Source of the DNA: Pochonia chlamydosporia 170
Taxonomy: Eukaryota; Ascomycota; Sordariomycetes; Hypocreales; Clavicipitaceae
Assembly: GCF_001653235.2 (NCBI RefSeq)
Contig: NC_035792.1
Coordinates: 1,984,001 to 2,048,000, forward strand
DNA length: 64,000 nt
Direction of reading: 5' to 3'
The notes beneath the pieces are model-generated. The model worked only from the letters and a program-made list of their open reading frames with translations. It ran no database searches and had not been told where the DNA came from. The position numbers and the translations under genes are program-made. Of this stretch, positions 1 to 11,430 are shown piece after piece. How positions within the stretch are numbered: position 1 is the first letter of the stretch; the number at the start of each line of letters is the position of its first letter.

Positions 1-346
1 CGGCTGCCGCGCGGAATGAGTCTTGAACCTTGAGTGTCGGGTTGAGCGCCATATCGATTGAGTAAGTTAATCGGACACAGTTGTAGCCTTGCTTAGCAAT
101 CCAGTCGGCAACTTGCTCAATGGGTTTCTTGTTGAGACCCTCGGGGACGTTGGCCTCCATATGGCCTGCCCAGTTGATACATCGCAGTTTGAGTCGCTTT
201 CCGGCAGAGTCAAGAATCCAACGGCTCGAGGAACTGAGTGGCACATTGGGCTTGTCTACTGCAACTGCTCGAGTTTCTTCCGTAGCGGAAGCAGCGAGTG
301 ACAAGCAGCCGTAGCTGAAAGCTAATAATGAAATGCTAAACTTCAT
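1..346 (-). CDS. Secreted GH5-type glycoside hydrolase, N-terminal part only
   Basis: The reading frame is open from an ATG at 346 to the left edge, so only about 115 N-terminal residues are visible. They begin with a signal peptide (MKFSISLLAFSYGCLSLAAS, cleavage probably near residues 20-22). A short polar linker leads to RWILDSAGKRLKLRCINWAG, then a segment ending in GYNCVRLTYSIDMAL. The pattern (D-x-x-G-x-x-x-x-L-R-C-I-N-W at the first beta strand, then a helix and N-C-V-R-L at the second strand) is the start of the GH5 cellulase/mannanase-like TIM barrel. The catalytic glutamates lie outside the window, so activity and substrate cannot be judged. The product should be secreted and act on plant or fungal wall polysaccharide. 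Its upstream region is the gene-free stretch to its right. Confidence 0.75.
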   Translation of the reverse strand, partial: MKFSISLLAFSYGCLSLAASATEETRAVAVDKPNVPLSSSSRWILDSAGKRLKLRCINWAGHMEANVPEGLNKKPIEQVADWIAKQGYNCVRLTYSIDMALNPTLKVQDSFRAAA

Positions 347-2930
347 TGTCGTTGAATGCGACTGTGATGCCACAGAAGTCGTCTTCTTTGTGAAACAGTC
401 CGCTCACGGCCGGTGCTTTGTAGACAACGGAAGCCCAAGCCCTTATTTTTAAAACCGTGAGACTCTCAGAAAGTGAGGGAGTCCAGGAAAGCGCGAGCGA
501 GGTGAATTGAGAAGGGCGAATACAGGACGAGATCTCATAGAGACACAGCGCGCTGGCCATCCACGATTCTATCCATCATCAACTACTCCTCCCTCCCCAA
601 GCGAGCATCTTATATATCGAATTCATGGCACTAGTGCACATGGAAGGAAGCTGAAGCGTCCTATGCTCGTGACCAAGGCCCAGTAGGATCGAATCCAAGC
701 GCTCGTCCAGCTGGATTGGGGCAGCCAACTGTGCATCGAGACAGGGTTCGCGTGGTCCGAACAGCATGCACACCACAAGCCTTCCTCCTCTTAGCCCCGG
801 AGCAGGTGGACAATTCGGACCATGATGAGAGGAGATTTGGAGATGGTGCCCTAGGCCCTTGCAGGCGGGAAATGGTGGCCACGACCAGTGAGTACTCTGG
901 GGAGTGCCAATGGTCCTCACAGTCAGCCGTAACAGTGGGTTGGGTGTGTGCTGGGCATACGATCCATCGGTCCAAGCAGAACGAGTTATGACGGTGCCAC
1001 CCCTGGCGGGATTGGTCTTGGAGTCTGCATGTGGTCAAGTTCTCTTGAAGGCACGAGATGCTCTGTAGATTGCCTGTGAGCTGTGGCGGAGAAGGAACGT
1101 ACTGGGTTTAGCGCCCTTGCCGCTCTTGCTCCTGGTCCAGTCGGTGACTTCAAATGTTGGTAGTCACAACATCTCGACTTATTACTTCCAGGTTTGTAGG
1201 TTACATCGAATTTATTCTTCTCATGGCTGAGCTTGATCCTTTTACTCGTATCGTCCCGAAAAACAAAAGAAAGAAAATGCGACAAATATTTCCCACAGCC
1301 AGCATTACATCATTGGGAATCTGACCACCACAAAGTTGGAAAGTGGTGATGTCCCTGCTGATGGTGGCATAACTCGAATAGCCATGCTCTTCAACCATCA
1401 ATCCGGACATCAAGTCGTGGTGACAGGCATGAAAGTCGCTAGGCGCGAGAATTAGACATGGTGAAGTCTTGCACAAATGAAGTAGGTAATCTGACAAGTA
1501 TATCATTGTAATTCCACGTCGTTACTCATCGCAATGGTACTCCACGCTTATAGATTGTGAAGATGATTGCTAGACTTTAGTGTCTAAATTCGTCCCTCCT
1601 AGCACAAGAAGTAACAGGAAGTCAGCTAATGACGGTCGACGAATCTATTCCAGTGCGCTATTTTAAATAGAACAGTATACTGGAATCAATTAGGTCGCTT
1701 AAGCAGAGTGACAGTTGATCCAGGTAAAAGCGGCGTCGGTTCGAATTCGAAATCGCTAGATGTCTGGTAGGCTGGATCGCCCCCAGCCTCCACTAACTAC
1801 CCCATGATACCCCATGCTGCATCCTCCTGCATCTCCATCGGCACCGCGTTCCCCGCCGGCACAGCTGCAACATGTGCTTGGCACCAGCACACCAAGCTAC
1901 AAATTGAGTCGTCGCGGACAAGCCATCGATCTGCCCTAAAGATGCCTCTTTTCGGCCCGACGCCTTAATAGGGGCGAATCGTCCGCTCTGGCGCCTGCGA
2001 GGTGCCTGGAATGGCATCTCAAGTCCTTTACCGAGCTGCAAACATTCCCTGGTGAATAAAGCCCCAGGGCTAATAATGGAGCCCCAGGTCATGCAGCGCA
2101 GATGCTTGGCCTGATTCTCCAGACTGTAATTAATGCCCTGGCCGCCACAATTCGGATCCTGCCTCTGCAGTCGGTCAGGTTTCCCCCGAACGGTAAGGTC
2201 AAGTCGTTACTCTTTGCACGATATTTATGATGTTATTATGCATTCTGCTGGTAGCAGAGTCGCCACGCTACTTATTGATGCACCAGCCAAGGGCCATGGA
2301 CCGCGATTGCAATCCTTCAGCTTCTAAGCGTGCCAAACAGAAGACTCTTCCTTTTAGTGCAGTCAATGGGGATGAGAACGTGACGCAAGTTTATAATACT
2401 GTCGCGTGATGTCACCTGAGCAAGCCTCATTGCAGTAGAAAACTCTGCAGGATGAACAATAGCCAACATTGACAAGGAAGAACCCGCAAGGGTGACTGTG
2501 GTGTTGGAATTAAAAGAAGTTATAAAAACACCTGTACGTTTATGGTGCAACCGTGTGTGCTCGGCTACCTACGTGGATACATCAAAGGACACCTGATATC
2601 TAGAAATACAGAACCGACCGAACCTCCCTCGCTCATAGAATACAAATACAGGTTGGTATGGCAAGCATTCAGCTAGCCTCTGGAACAACCAGGGTGCCAA
2701 TCGAATGGCCCTTGTCTCCTCGGCGTACTTGCCGGGACGCAATTAAATGTAAAAGGCTAAGCAGATAAAGAAGACGGGTAGTTGGTGGCCGGCTCGTTCG
2801 AACGGGGGAATAATGAAATGCAGTGGCTGTCATAAGTCGTAAGCACTTTGCCGTGGTCTGGGTAGTTGTAGCCCGTCCGGCTACAATCTCGGCCCGTTCC
2901 AATAGCAGCAGTGAGTTGATCCAGTCAAGG
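347..2930. other. Intergenic, 2.6 kb: GH5 promoter and 3' flank of the PH-protein gene
   Basis: This stretch lies between the start of the GH5 gene and the end of the dual-PH gene, both on the minus strand. A TATA-like run (TATATAAG on the minus strand, about 608-616) lies some 260 nt upstream of the GH5 ATG and could be its core promoter. Small open frames here have no domain character, splice continuity or conserved look. I see no RNA gene or mobile element. Confidence 0.6.
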
Positions 2931-4232
2931 TCACAGAGAAGATGCGGCTGCCCTCGCTTCAAGCCCTCGTCGCTTTGCAAGCAGGCTTTTGAATGCCCCG
3001 ATGAACTGGACCAGAGCCTCTTCGCCATGGGTGCAGAACCTGTAGCTCTTCTCCTCGGTAATAATCTGCAGACAATTGTCCTTGTTTTTGACGGGATCAG
3101 TGTCCACAACATCGACGACAGCCGAGAGTGCTAGAATCCACTGTGCCGTGTATTCCTGCTGGTCTTTGTAAAGAATGAGGTTCCTAGGTCGGAGCACTGC
3201 CCACATATCCTTCCATTGCTTCACACCTCTTTTGCTTCGCAGCTGCCAGAGCCACCCTTGCCAGATAACTCTATCGGGATGCTGCTCGCCTGGGGTGCCG
3301 ATGCTGCTGCCTAGGACGTTGGATATACTTATTTGGCTCCCTGACCGGTTAGCGAAAACTGGATGAGAAGTTAGCTCTGCGCTGACAGAACATGGCCATG
3401 GGCCAGCTTCGCGCGGATAGATCGCTGCAAGGCTACTTGTGGACGCACCTCTAGGTCTCTGTGTCTCATTGTCGGATAGGTCAGAATGTGACGGCATTTC
3501 ATTGCCCGACATGCCAGATGAGTCGATAGTGGATGACACTCGTCGACCCGTCCCGAAGGCAAACCCTGGTTCTGGAGCATTGTAGGTTTCCGGTGAACTT
3601 GAGAGTACCCTGTCGGAGTCGCGACCCTCCAAGGCTATTGGAATGCCGCTCGTCGCCATCGACATGAGTCCTGCAGGTGACACACTCCGCGGTAGGGGGC
3701 TTGCGAGAAGCATTTCCTCTTCTTCTTCCTCTATCCTTGTTTCTCTCCTTATTATTTCGACCCATTCTTGGGCGTCTTGCCTTGTTGGCGCTTGTAGATG
3801 GTAGTTGCGAGAGGGGGAGAACAGTCCAAAGACATGGTCACGTTTTTGCTTGGGATCTTTGAGGAAGGCGACAGCGGAAAGGTCTGACAGATACAGCTGG
3901 TGACGAAGCTTTGTCTCGTTTTCGTCTCTATATATCGATAACGTTTTCGGTCGCAAAACGAGATATACCCTTTTCCAATTCTACATTTGGAGGGTTAGTA
4001 ACTTGATCATCCGCCGTGGCCAATGGTTCCAACACACCTTTGTCTTGGTTCTCTTTTCAACGTAACCACTTTTTATTACTCGGTCGGATTCGAAGCAGCC
4101 GTTCTGGCTGACGTTGGTGAACGACTCGTAGGTAGGTCGGCTTCGAGATAAGGAGGCGCCAGTTGCTTCGCCCACATGATCGAAGCCGGCGCTCTTTCGG
4201 GGAGCAACATCGATTGCTTGTGTAGCAGCCAT
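2931..4232 (-). CDS. Dual pleckstrin-homology (PH) domain protein, Opy1-like
   Basis: Two exons (4232-4038, 3980-2931; 57-nt intron) encode 414 residues. The first PH domain (about 53-150) begins VIKSGYVEKRTKTK, and the splice joins it to NWKRVYLVLRPKTLSIY; the split codes for strand 1 and 2 of one PH fold and confirms the intron. A Ser/Pro/Glu-rich linker follows. A second PH domain (about 300-405) has VIWQGWLWQLRSK, WKDMWAVLRPRNLILYKD and a final helix EEALVQFIGAFKSLL. Each domain ends with the usual C-terminal helix (the first with the PH tryptophan, DAQEWVEII). Two PH domains in a protein of this size match yeast Opy1 and its filamentous-fungal relatives, which bind phosphoinositides such as PI(4,5)P2 at the plasma membrane. 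The ATG at 4232 is the first in frame with the PH domain. Ligand preference cannot be read from the sequence. Confidence 0.85.
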
Positions 4233-5256
4233 ATTGAAACAGCTCTGAGGAGTGATTGGGTGTGCGTAATCAGTCGAGTGAGCTGCACAGAAAGCTGGGG
4301 AGTTGTTGGGCCTGTGCAGTTTGGCCGTCTGGTTGATACTACGGCGGCGGTGAAAGTAATATGTGGCGGCCTGCGCTGAACAGCTGTTGCAGTTTTGGAT
4401 AAAGCAGGTTCGTACTCGAAAGGAGACAGGAGGCAGGAGATGGCAATAAGTGAATAGTGTTTGAATCCGAATGTTTGGTTTGGTCTCGAAGGCTAGATTA
4501 GAATCGAGTGGTAATAGACGACGTTGTATTGTTGATGAGGAGCACAAATAAGCTGGGGTTGGCGCTGGGGTGAGTTCGTGCGATTTGGTGATGCAGGGCA
4601 GGCCGGCGCATAGGATGGCCTTCGGATCGATCCAAGTTCAATGCTGCGAGGAATGGCTCGTCCGGCGTTCGTGCTTGGTAAAACGGTGTCTGGTGGAATT
4701 GAATTACATGTACTGCACGAGGCAACTTCGGGTATAGGCTACCACCAAGTCACCGCAAGAACGGGCGTAGTTGGGACCATTCGGAGCAGGCAGAGGGTGA
4801 ATCAAGTCAAGTACGTATTCGACTTGGAGTGCTCGAGACAGCTCAACGCTAGCTTGCGTCAAGACATAATAACAGTAAGCTAGGCTCGAAGGCGACGAAT
4901 GAAGTATGACGATAACGGGATATATGACGATGAGGCACTCGGAACAGCTGGCGTCTCTTGCATTCGACTAGCAGGTATTTATTTGACACTGGCGTCGCGG
5001 GTCGAAAGCGTCTGGTAGAGTCTGGTTGGAGTAGACGAAAGTGTTGGCGGCTTTGGCCAGCACAAAGGGAGGGGGGGATTGATTAGCTGTGGTGTGTGCG
5101 CGTGGTGTTCATGCGTCGGCGGCATGTAGGGCGTGTTGCAGAAAAGAAAAAGAAAGAAAGAAAATGATCAAAAGTGAGGGTGAATCAGATGTTGAAGAAT
5201 GGAGAGGGAGAGATTGTTGGAGGCATCAATGGAACATGGAAGAGATGTGGTCTGGT

Positions 5257-5284
5257 TGGGTCAGTCTAGCTGGGTCAGTCTAGC
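5257..5284. repeat. 14-bp perfect tandem duplication
   Basis: The unit TGGGTCAGTCTAGC occurs twice head to tail without mismatch. The preceding sequence contains TCTGGT, a motif common in other intergenic parts of the window. Confidence 0.9.
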
Positions 5285-5561
5285 TGGAGGTGGCCTGGTC
5301 AGAGCAGCAAGCCGAGCATTGAGTTCAGATGAGGACTGACTTGACGTGACATGGACCTCAGACTGGAGGGACTGGAGGGACTTGGATGGAGCGCCAGGGG
5401 TCGACTGGTTGGTTTCAGTGCTGGTGCAACCTCATCAAATGAAATTGAGTGATCGCCAGACGAGACCAACGGGCTTTTGTACCGTAATGAAGTGAGTTAT
5501 TGGGTGAGTGAGTGGCCAGGCAGCCTCACTGTGAGCCGAACGATGAAATACTAATGACACA

Positions 5562-5578
5562 TTTTTTTTTTTTTTTTT
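5562..5578. repeat. T17 homopolymer tract
   Basis: Seventeen uninterrupted thymidines lie in the PH/ctu2 intergenic region. Such dA:dT tracts often exclude nucleosomes in fungal promoters; that role is inferred here. Confidence 0.9.
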
Positions 5579-5833
5579 GTTCTTTACTTAATACAGCAAC
5601 ACAGTAATACTGTACGGTAAGTGCGTCCTTTGTAAGTGCCGAGGACAGGCAACAGTTGATGATAAAACCAAAAAGGTCAAGACGGGGCTTGGGGGACCAT
5701 CGGTTCATCGAGTTTATCCACTTTTGAAACGTCAAGCCAAGTCTGGTCAACATTAAAATCGGCTCGGCTCAACTGGGTCGTTGGTTTTGGCCGCCCGCGT
5801 TTGAGGCAGGTTTCGGCTGCGGCCACCAGGTCG

Positions 5834-5886
5834 TGGGATTGGGATTTGGATTTGGATTTGAATTTGGATTTGGATTCGAATTTGGA
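5834..5886. repeat. GGATTT hexanucleotide microsatellite
   Basis: About eight imperfect units of GGATTT (variants GAATTT, GGATTC) occupy some 53 bp. The unit is not the fungal telomere repeat TTAGGG in any rotation or on either strand. On the minus strand it reads as a run of AATCC-type units. Confidence 0.85.
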
Positions 5887-7198
5887 TCATCGCAGTGCGT
5901 CCGCCACACATGAGCACCATAAATTACCTGCATTATTATGGAGCCATTCAATGAATGTCGTGGGATTTGGAAGACGTGAGCACTCCATGTCACGTTCAGT
6001 ACTGTACGGCACGATGCTCAGCGATTATAAACTTCGAAAGCAATACAAACCACCAGACAGCTACATTCAGCACGTTGTCCTCTGTCCTCTGTTCATGGCT
6101 TACGCTGTTGACGTCATGCAGGAGCTGCGCCTTTCGTGGCTGACAGACAGGCGCTGCTTTTGTTGACGTGACGAGACCGAGTCTCAACCAGACTTCTTCA
6201 TTCTTGTGCTTCGTTCTGGCGTTTGCCTACTTTAGCGCAGGCAGTAGCTTTGTACTTCCCGCATGTCCCGGGTCGATTGCGTCGGTGCTGACGAAAGCAA
6301 TGCAACGAATTGATGGAAAGACTCGAGCCATTGTTGACACATCTGGCCAACATTCCTCATCCATGTCCTTGCCAGGGCAATCAAATGGAGATCACCCCTC
6401 TCGCCCTCCAGACTTCAATCAAAGCCCGAACCAACATTTGCCCCAAATCTGCGGCTTATTGGTCGCCCTGGGAGCCTCAAGAAATGTTTGTTTTGCCCTG
6501 TCCAAAGGCTGTTCTCCAATCTGGGACCAATCTGCAAAACATTGGCGCAAAGAATGTCAATGTCTTGCAACAAAGACCATTTTCATGGCCGTCGTCCCTG
6601 TGTCAGTTATCGCAAAGGTGATGGTGGTGACACAGCTGTTCAACACAATGAAGAGTTCAAATCAGTCCTGATTCCGATGCATCAGAATTTTTCGAACTCT
6701 TCCGACCCAACTAGATAAAGTCTATTCTTTGACAGGAAATGCCTCTATTTCACGACTAAATAACAATCGTAAATATTTGCTCTGGTTTCATGGTTTGAAG
6801 TTTTACGGGCTCTAAAAGTAAACATCAATCAAGTACCAGGGTACCCAGGTAAAGGTTAGGCTCAAAGTGCCAAGAGTTCAAGTGCAAGTGATTGAAGGTG
6901 GATAGAGCTGCAGCCCTGCGGGTTCCATTCTTGTAGGGTTCAATCAATGTTAGTGGCTGCTGATGCCCAACTGCCAAAATTTCTCCATCCAACTTTAAGT
7001 CAATCACCATCAATCGCCTCATCAGGTGTATCGCGACACTATTACCAGTCTCACCAGACCCTGGAAACGGCACTCTCCATACTCTCTGAAACAAATCTGC
7101 TTTGCAAACCTAGTTTATTTAACTGCCCCAAGACATATTCCACCAACTTCGAGCACCTCAGATCTACTCTTCTCGGCGCCGTAAAAGTGCCACCCACG

Positions 7199-8429
7199 AT
7201 GGCTCCGGCAACGGGAATATCAAAGCCATGCCGGCGTTGTGCGAAACCAGACGCTCCGTATGAGTTAAGAAATGATCCCACGTGCCGGTAAGTTGCTTTC
7301 CTCTCACCATGAACAAATTAAATGTTGACAAGAATGAACCCATAGTGACTGCTTTGTTGAGTATGTTGAACAAAAGGGAGGTCGACGTTTGGGAGCCGTC
7401 GCAAGAGACACCAGGGCTCCGGGAAGACCTGGGCCGCGAAGATATCTCGGCGGTCTGTCTTTTGGGCCTTCTTCCACCGTCATGATGCAGATATTGGACG
7501 TCAGTGCCAAATTTCACTCTTCCAAAAAGTCCTCGCCTGCCTTTGAGCCTCTAGTCATACACATTGACACAGACTTGTCTCATTCCGCGGACCAAAAGGA
7601 CACCCCTGCTCAAAAACTTCTCGCCAAGTATCGCGAAAGGTTCCCCAACGTATCCTTCGAGTGTGTGCACCTGAGTAAAATCTGGTCCGTCAAGACGCTC
7701 GATTGGTCAGCACTAAACGTGGCGGGCGATGACACCGAGGGGACCGATGTCGATCGATTAAGGAAGTTTTTCGACTCGCTACCGTCCATGACTTCAAAGG
7801 CTGATATCTTGCGGCTCTTCATACGGCACCTCCTACTGGACCTGGCTTTGGAGAGGTCATACACAGCCCTGCTTTTGGGACACAGCACATCGGCTCTTGC
7901 GGCCCTTACGTTGGCAGAAGTTGCAAACGGAAGGGGGTTCGCAGTTCCTTGGCAAATAAATGACGGGCCATTCACCGTCTGTAAATACAGTGCCAGCGCA
8001 GACTCTAGTGGAGAAAGGGAGGTGTCGCAAGTCCAAATGCCAATATACTATCCGCTGAGGGAGGTGTTCAAGCATGAACTCAAGATATATCTTGACTTGA
8101 TGCCCTCTGTGAAAGACCTCATGCCTGATAGCGATTCAACCGCTAGCAATATCGTGTCCCACAAAGACTTGAGCATTGCGGAAGTCATGGAGCGATACTT
8201 TGACTCGGTTGAAGGGCCCTACTCTGGCATCGTGGCCAATGTTGTACGAACTACGGGGAAGTTGGATAAAGCTACTAGCGGGAGCTTTTGCCACATGTGT
8301 GGGATGACTTTGGACGAACAAGGCGATTCACGATGGGCCGGTGAGCTTGGTGATGACGTTGACGCCCCTGAGGGAGGTGTTCGAACTGCCCGTCTGTGTT
8401 ATGGATGCAAGAGATCCATCAATGGATAG
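7199..8429 (+). CDS. ncs2: Cytoplasmic tRNA 2-thiolation protein 2 (Ctu2/Ncs2)
   Basis: Two exons (7199-7287, 7346-8429; 58-nt intron) give 390 residues. The protein partners Ncs6/Ctu1 to add the 2-thio group of mcm5s2U34 in tRNA Lys, Gln and Glu, using sulfur from the Urm1 pathway in the cytosol. The N terminus has the zinc-binding pattern C11-x2-C14...C29-x2-C32; the intron falls inside codon R30 and splicing restores CRDCF. The middle carries the weak PP-loop-like SFGPSS segment, and helices such as SKADILRLFIRHLLL follow. The C terminus has a second zinc pair, CHMC near residue 345 and CYGC near 385. Length and layout match the Ctu2/Ncs2 family. The ATG at 7199 is chosen because it starts just before the Cys motif; the upstream open frame adds nothing conserved. 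It converges with oac1. Confidence 0.93.
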
Positions 8430-8828
8430 ACGACATATAAAAAATAAAGACAATAAACTTGATGCCCATCATGAAACCTGATGAAACAAGAATCAGGAAT
8501 GTGGAACATAGCCAGAGGCATGTATATATTGAATATATGTCCATCTAGACTGCGAAAACTCCGTTCAGATGCACCCCATCTGTATATTTTTAAAACTCCC
8601 GGCCCCATCTCCTCCTCTCATGCCCAGACTGTACAATAAAAATGCCCACGGTCTATTTTTCTTTAAGCCAAAAACAACCCACCACTCCCAAAATCAAGTG
8701 GTAAATAGCAGACAACAAACAATCCATGTCCCCAAAGTTCTATCACCTCGGGTAAAGTATGCAGCCGCAGCACTAACACGTGCGTTTACAGCAGCAGAAA
8801 GGCACAAACGCTAAACATCGAAACGTAA
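8430..8828. other. Convergent 3' flanks of ncs2 and oac1
   Basis: The 399-bp gap between two converging genes holds AATAAA twice (8443-8448 and 8452-8457), 14 to 28 nt after the ncs2 stop, as candidate plus-strand polyadenylation signals. I see no gene here. Confidence 0.6.
8443..8457 (+). terminator. Candidate polyadenylation signals of ncs2
   Basis: Two AATAAA hexamers lie 14 and 23 nt after the stop codon. Fungal polyadenylation signals are degenerate, so the role is inferred from position and sequence only. Confidence 0.45.
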
Positions 8829-10012
8829 TTAAGCCTTGGCAACCATGGGCAGTAATCTGCCCTCGAACTTCCTCACCAGCTTGTTGGTCTGTTCAGCCAA
8901 CGAAAGCGTCAGGATGGTATGTGGTAGAATTCGAGCCAGATGTGGGAGGAAGCCCTTGTAGATGGCGAAGAAGCCCTCGGTGCGAATCGTCTTTCCTAAG
9001 CAGTCGAAAACGCCTTTGTAGAGATTGCCGTTCTGGTTGTACAGTCGGGACATGATGGTATCTGCAACGAAATTAACGTGTTAGCGACAGAGTTGTTCCC
9101 CCGCTTGATCCAGATCTAGGTCAAGACAACAACTTACCAGGGGGGTGCATGAAGCAGCAGACGACAAAGCCACTGGCAGCACTGCTTGCCAGGTGCAACG
9201 CTGGTCCCTCCTCCATACCGGCGTGTCTCATCAACCGTCTCTTGGCGAAGAAGTATGTAGGCAGTTGGACAGAGCTGCCAAAACCAGTTCGGATCATTGC
9301 CGCGCCAATACCACGGTACAAGCCGCCCACACCTTCGCCGCGATAAATCTGGGACAGGCCATCCCACGCATTGCGATACTGGTGCTGAGTACCGACGGGC
9401 AAAAAGGGCGAGTAACTTTGAAGACGGGTTTTGACGAGGAAAAACGGACTGCCAGCAGCTGCGCCAATGACACCTGAGAAGGCACCACAAAACATGTTGA
9501 TTCCGAGGTTCTGCGCGTTCTCGTTCTTGAGAAACAGTGTTGCGAGGCCCTTACGCATGGGATCGTAGAACCCTAATCGACAGCCATTAAGGAGAATCTG
9601 GTAAATGTATGCCGTTCCTAGACCCCGGTAAATACCCCGTAAGCCCTCATTTCGTACGATTACACCCACGCCGTGGATTGGGCCGCGGTAATGGTGAGGT
9701 TGGTGTCCTTTTTGTTGGAGCTCGCCTTGCAATTGCATTCTACAGCAGGTTGAAGAAATCTGTTAGATCTATCCTGATGGTGAAACGGCCGCGAGGTAAC
9801 GAGCCGTTGGAGGATGTCGACCTACCGAATCTTGACAGTCTCGAATGGATGGGTTGCCGTAACTGCACCACAAGCTGCGATGCCGCCAGCGATGAATGCT
9901 CTACAGGCCGCCAAAGGTTAGCAACACTCTCGAATTGAAGCGCAAAGCGTAATAGCGGGATCCCATGCGTCAAAGCGGCGCGCAGAGCGACATACCCAAG
10001 CGTTGTCGACAT
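8829..10012 (-). CDS. oac1: Mitochondrial oxaloacetate/sulfate carrier (Oac1)
   Basis: Four exons (10012-9996, 9900-9826, 9739-9138, 9061-8829; introns of 95, 86 and 76 nt) encode 308 residues, the usual size of a mitochondrial carrier. The three carrier repeats show their signatures: HPFETVKIRMQLQG, SPFFLVKTRLQSYS and HPPDTIMSRLYNQ; the first and third are only complete after splicing. The GSPFFLVKTRLQSYS form of repeat 2 is typical of Oac1, the inner-membrane transporter of oxaloacetate, sulfate, thiosulfate and isopropylmalate in yeast. The first coding exon is 17 nt long. Other dicarboxylate carriers (SLC25A34/35 type) are close relatives, so family is certain and substrate is inferred. 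It starts divergently from swd2 and ends convergent with ncs2. Confidence 0.88.
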
Positions 10013-11430
10013 CGTGTCCGAGCTGTCCGCGAAGTTTGTGATTGATTTAAAGGTTCAAGATAGGGATGACGAGTCGAGTCGAGAGCCGTTGGAAAACAGC
10101 AATGGATTAAAGAATACAGTCAAGGAGTGTCAAATTCAGCTCCGGGAGCTGCGTGTCGTAGTCGACGTTCCCAGGCCGTCAAAACTCTCGACCACACGGA
10201 CTTGACAGTTTGTGCCAAAGTACTCCGGGAAACGGTAGGATTGGGGCCGTCGAGGCTCGATTGCGTTGGCGCAGTCGAAAAGCCTGTCCAGCAATCACCT
10301 AGGACAGTACGATGCAGTAGATTTGGATTCCCGTACAATATGAAGAAATGTCCAAGGGAAAGACGGCGGGTTACAGGGGAAAATGACAAGTTCACCTTTG
10401 CCGGCGCAAAAGGCGGGTTCTCCCAAGTTGTGGAAATCCGTATCACTTTGCCGACGTCGGCCGCTCCAGCTTGGGATATTGGATATGGAGATAGGCGCCA
10501 TTGGGCAGCCAAAAAAAATTCCACGGGTCCCGTCAGGTCGGCCAGCACATTGTGAAGTCAAGCCCCCAGCGCCATCCATGCATGTGTCCGCCCACGCCCG
10601 GCTTAGCGATTGATGGAGTTCTAGTGGTTACTGTCTGTGGTCGGAGGGTCCGGTTACGGGTACGGGGCACTGAGGTCCCTGAAGTTACCGCCGCGACAGT
10701 GCTGACACGGCTTAACAGGGCTCCACTGGCCATCAAATGCTGACACGGTGATTGCGCCAGCCAGGTGTCTGTTGACTTTGTCTGGTTGCAGTGACGCCAA
10801 CCATCGAATGGCTGAGAACATTGACATGGAAGGGTGACCCCCCACCTCACGTAATCCATCCCCTCGGATATCCAAGGGCTATTATTTGCTCAACCTTCCA
10901 AGAGCGTCAGCCTTCATCTCAAAGGCTGCGACTTCGGCTGCGGCGTCACTTTTTTTTGGTCTTTGAATCTGGTCCAATCTGGTCTGGTCCACTCAAGCCT
11001 TGAGCCCGCGTCAGGGTCCACCAGACACATTGTGATTGCAGCAGCTGTTGACCATCAACCTCTCAAGCAAGGAATTGAAGCTCTGTGGGCTGGTGATCAC
11101 CAGTTCTTGTCGTCCAAGCACCTCCACGCTCGTCAATGAATGCATTCCCATATTCACATTGCCAACAGGGACTTCAAAGCGCGGCAGGATCCGTGCATAA
11201 TTGACGGCGTATTATTATTATTCTCCTCGGTTTAACCGACCATCTCTCTCATAAGACTGCGTGGGACGGTTCTCCCGGACAACCAAACAGCGACGTCTTT
11301 CGAAGGACGGGCTGAAAGGCTGCGAAGCTGTTGCGCAAGTCTCGTAACCGGCTCTTCCCAGTTCACCGTGCCTCTCGCATATCATAGTCTCTCACGCGTA
11401 CCAATTGTCTGGCTTGAAGGTTGTTGAATC
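10013..11430. other. Intergenic, 1.4 kb, divergent promoter region of oac1 and swd2
   Basis: No credible gene. TCTGGTC occurs three times within 10968-10990. A long complex upstream sequence with a pyrimidine-rich patch leads to the swd2 start, and ACGCGT occurs about 35 nt before it. Confidence 0.6.

Larger units (their letters stand above)
4233..7198. other. Intergenic, 3.0 kb, between divergent PH-protein and ctu2 genes
   Basis: This is a long shared upstream region of two divergently transcribed genes. It holds simple repeats listed separately (14-bp tandem duplication, 17-nt T tract, GGATTT hexamer array) but no credible gene. The frame containing the ctu2 start stays open upstream to about 6947; that part reads like UTR rather than protein. 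Confidence 0.6.

Noticed and set aside
1700..1765. Possible tRNA (GGTTCGAATTC-like T-loop)
   Set aside because: The T-stem does not pair and no matching A box, anticodon stem or acceptor stem could be drawn.
5834..5886. Telomere-like repeat
   Set aside because: The unit GGATTT differs from TTAGGG in all rotations, and the copy number is low.
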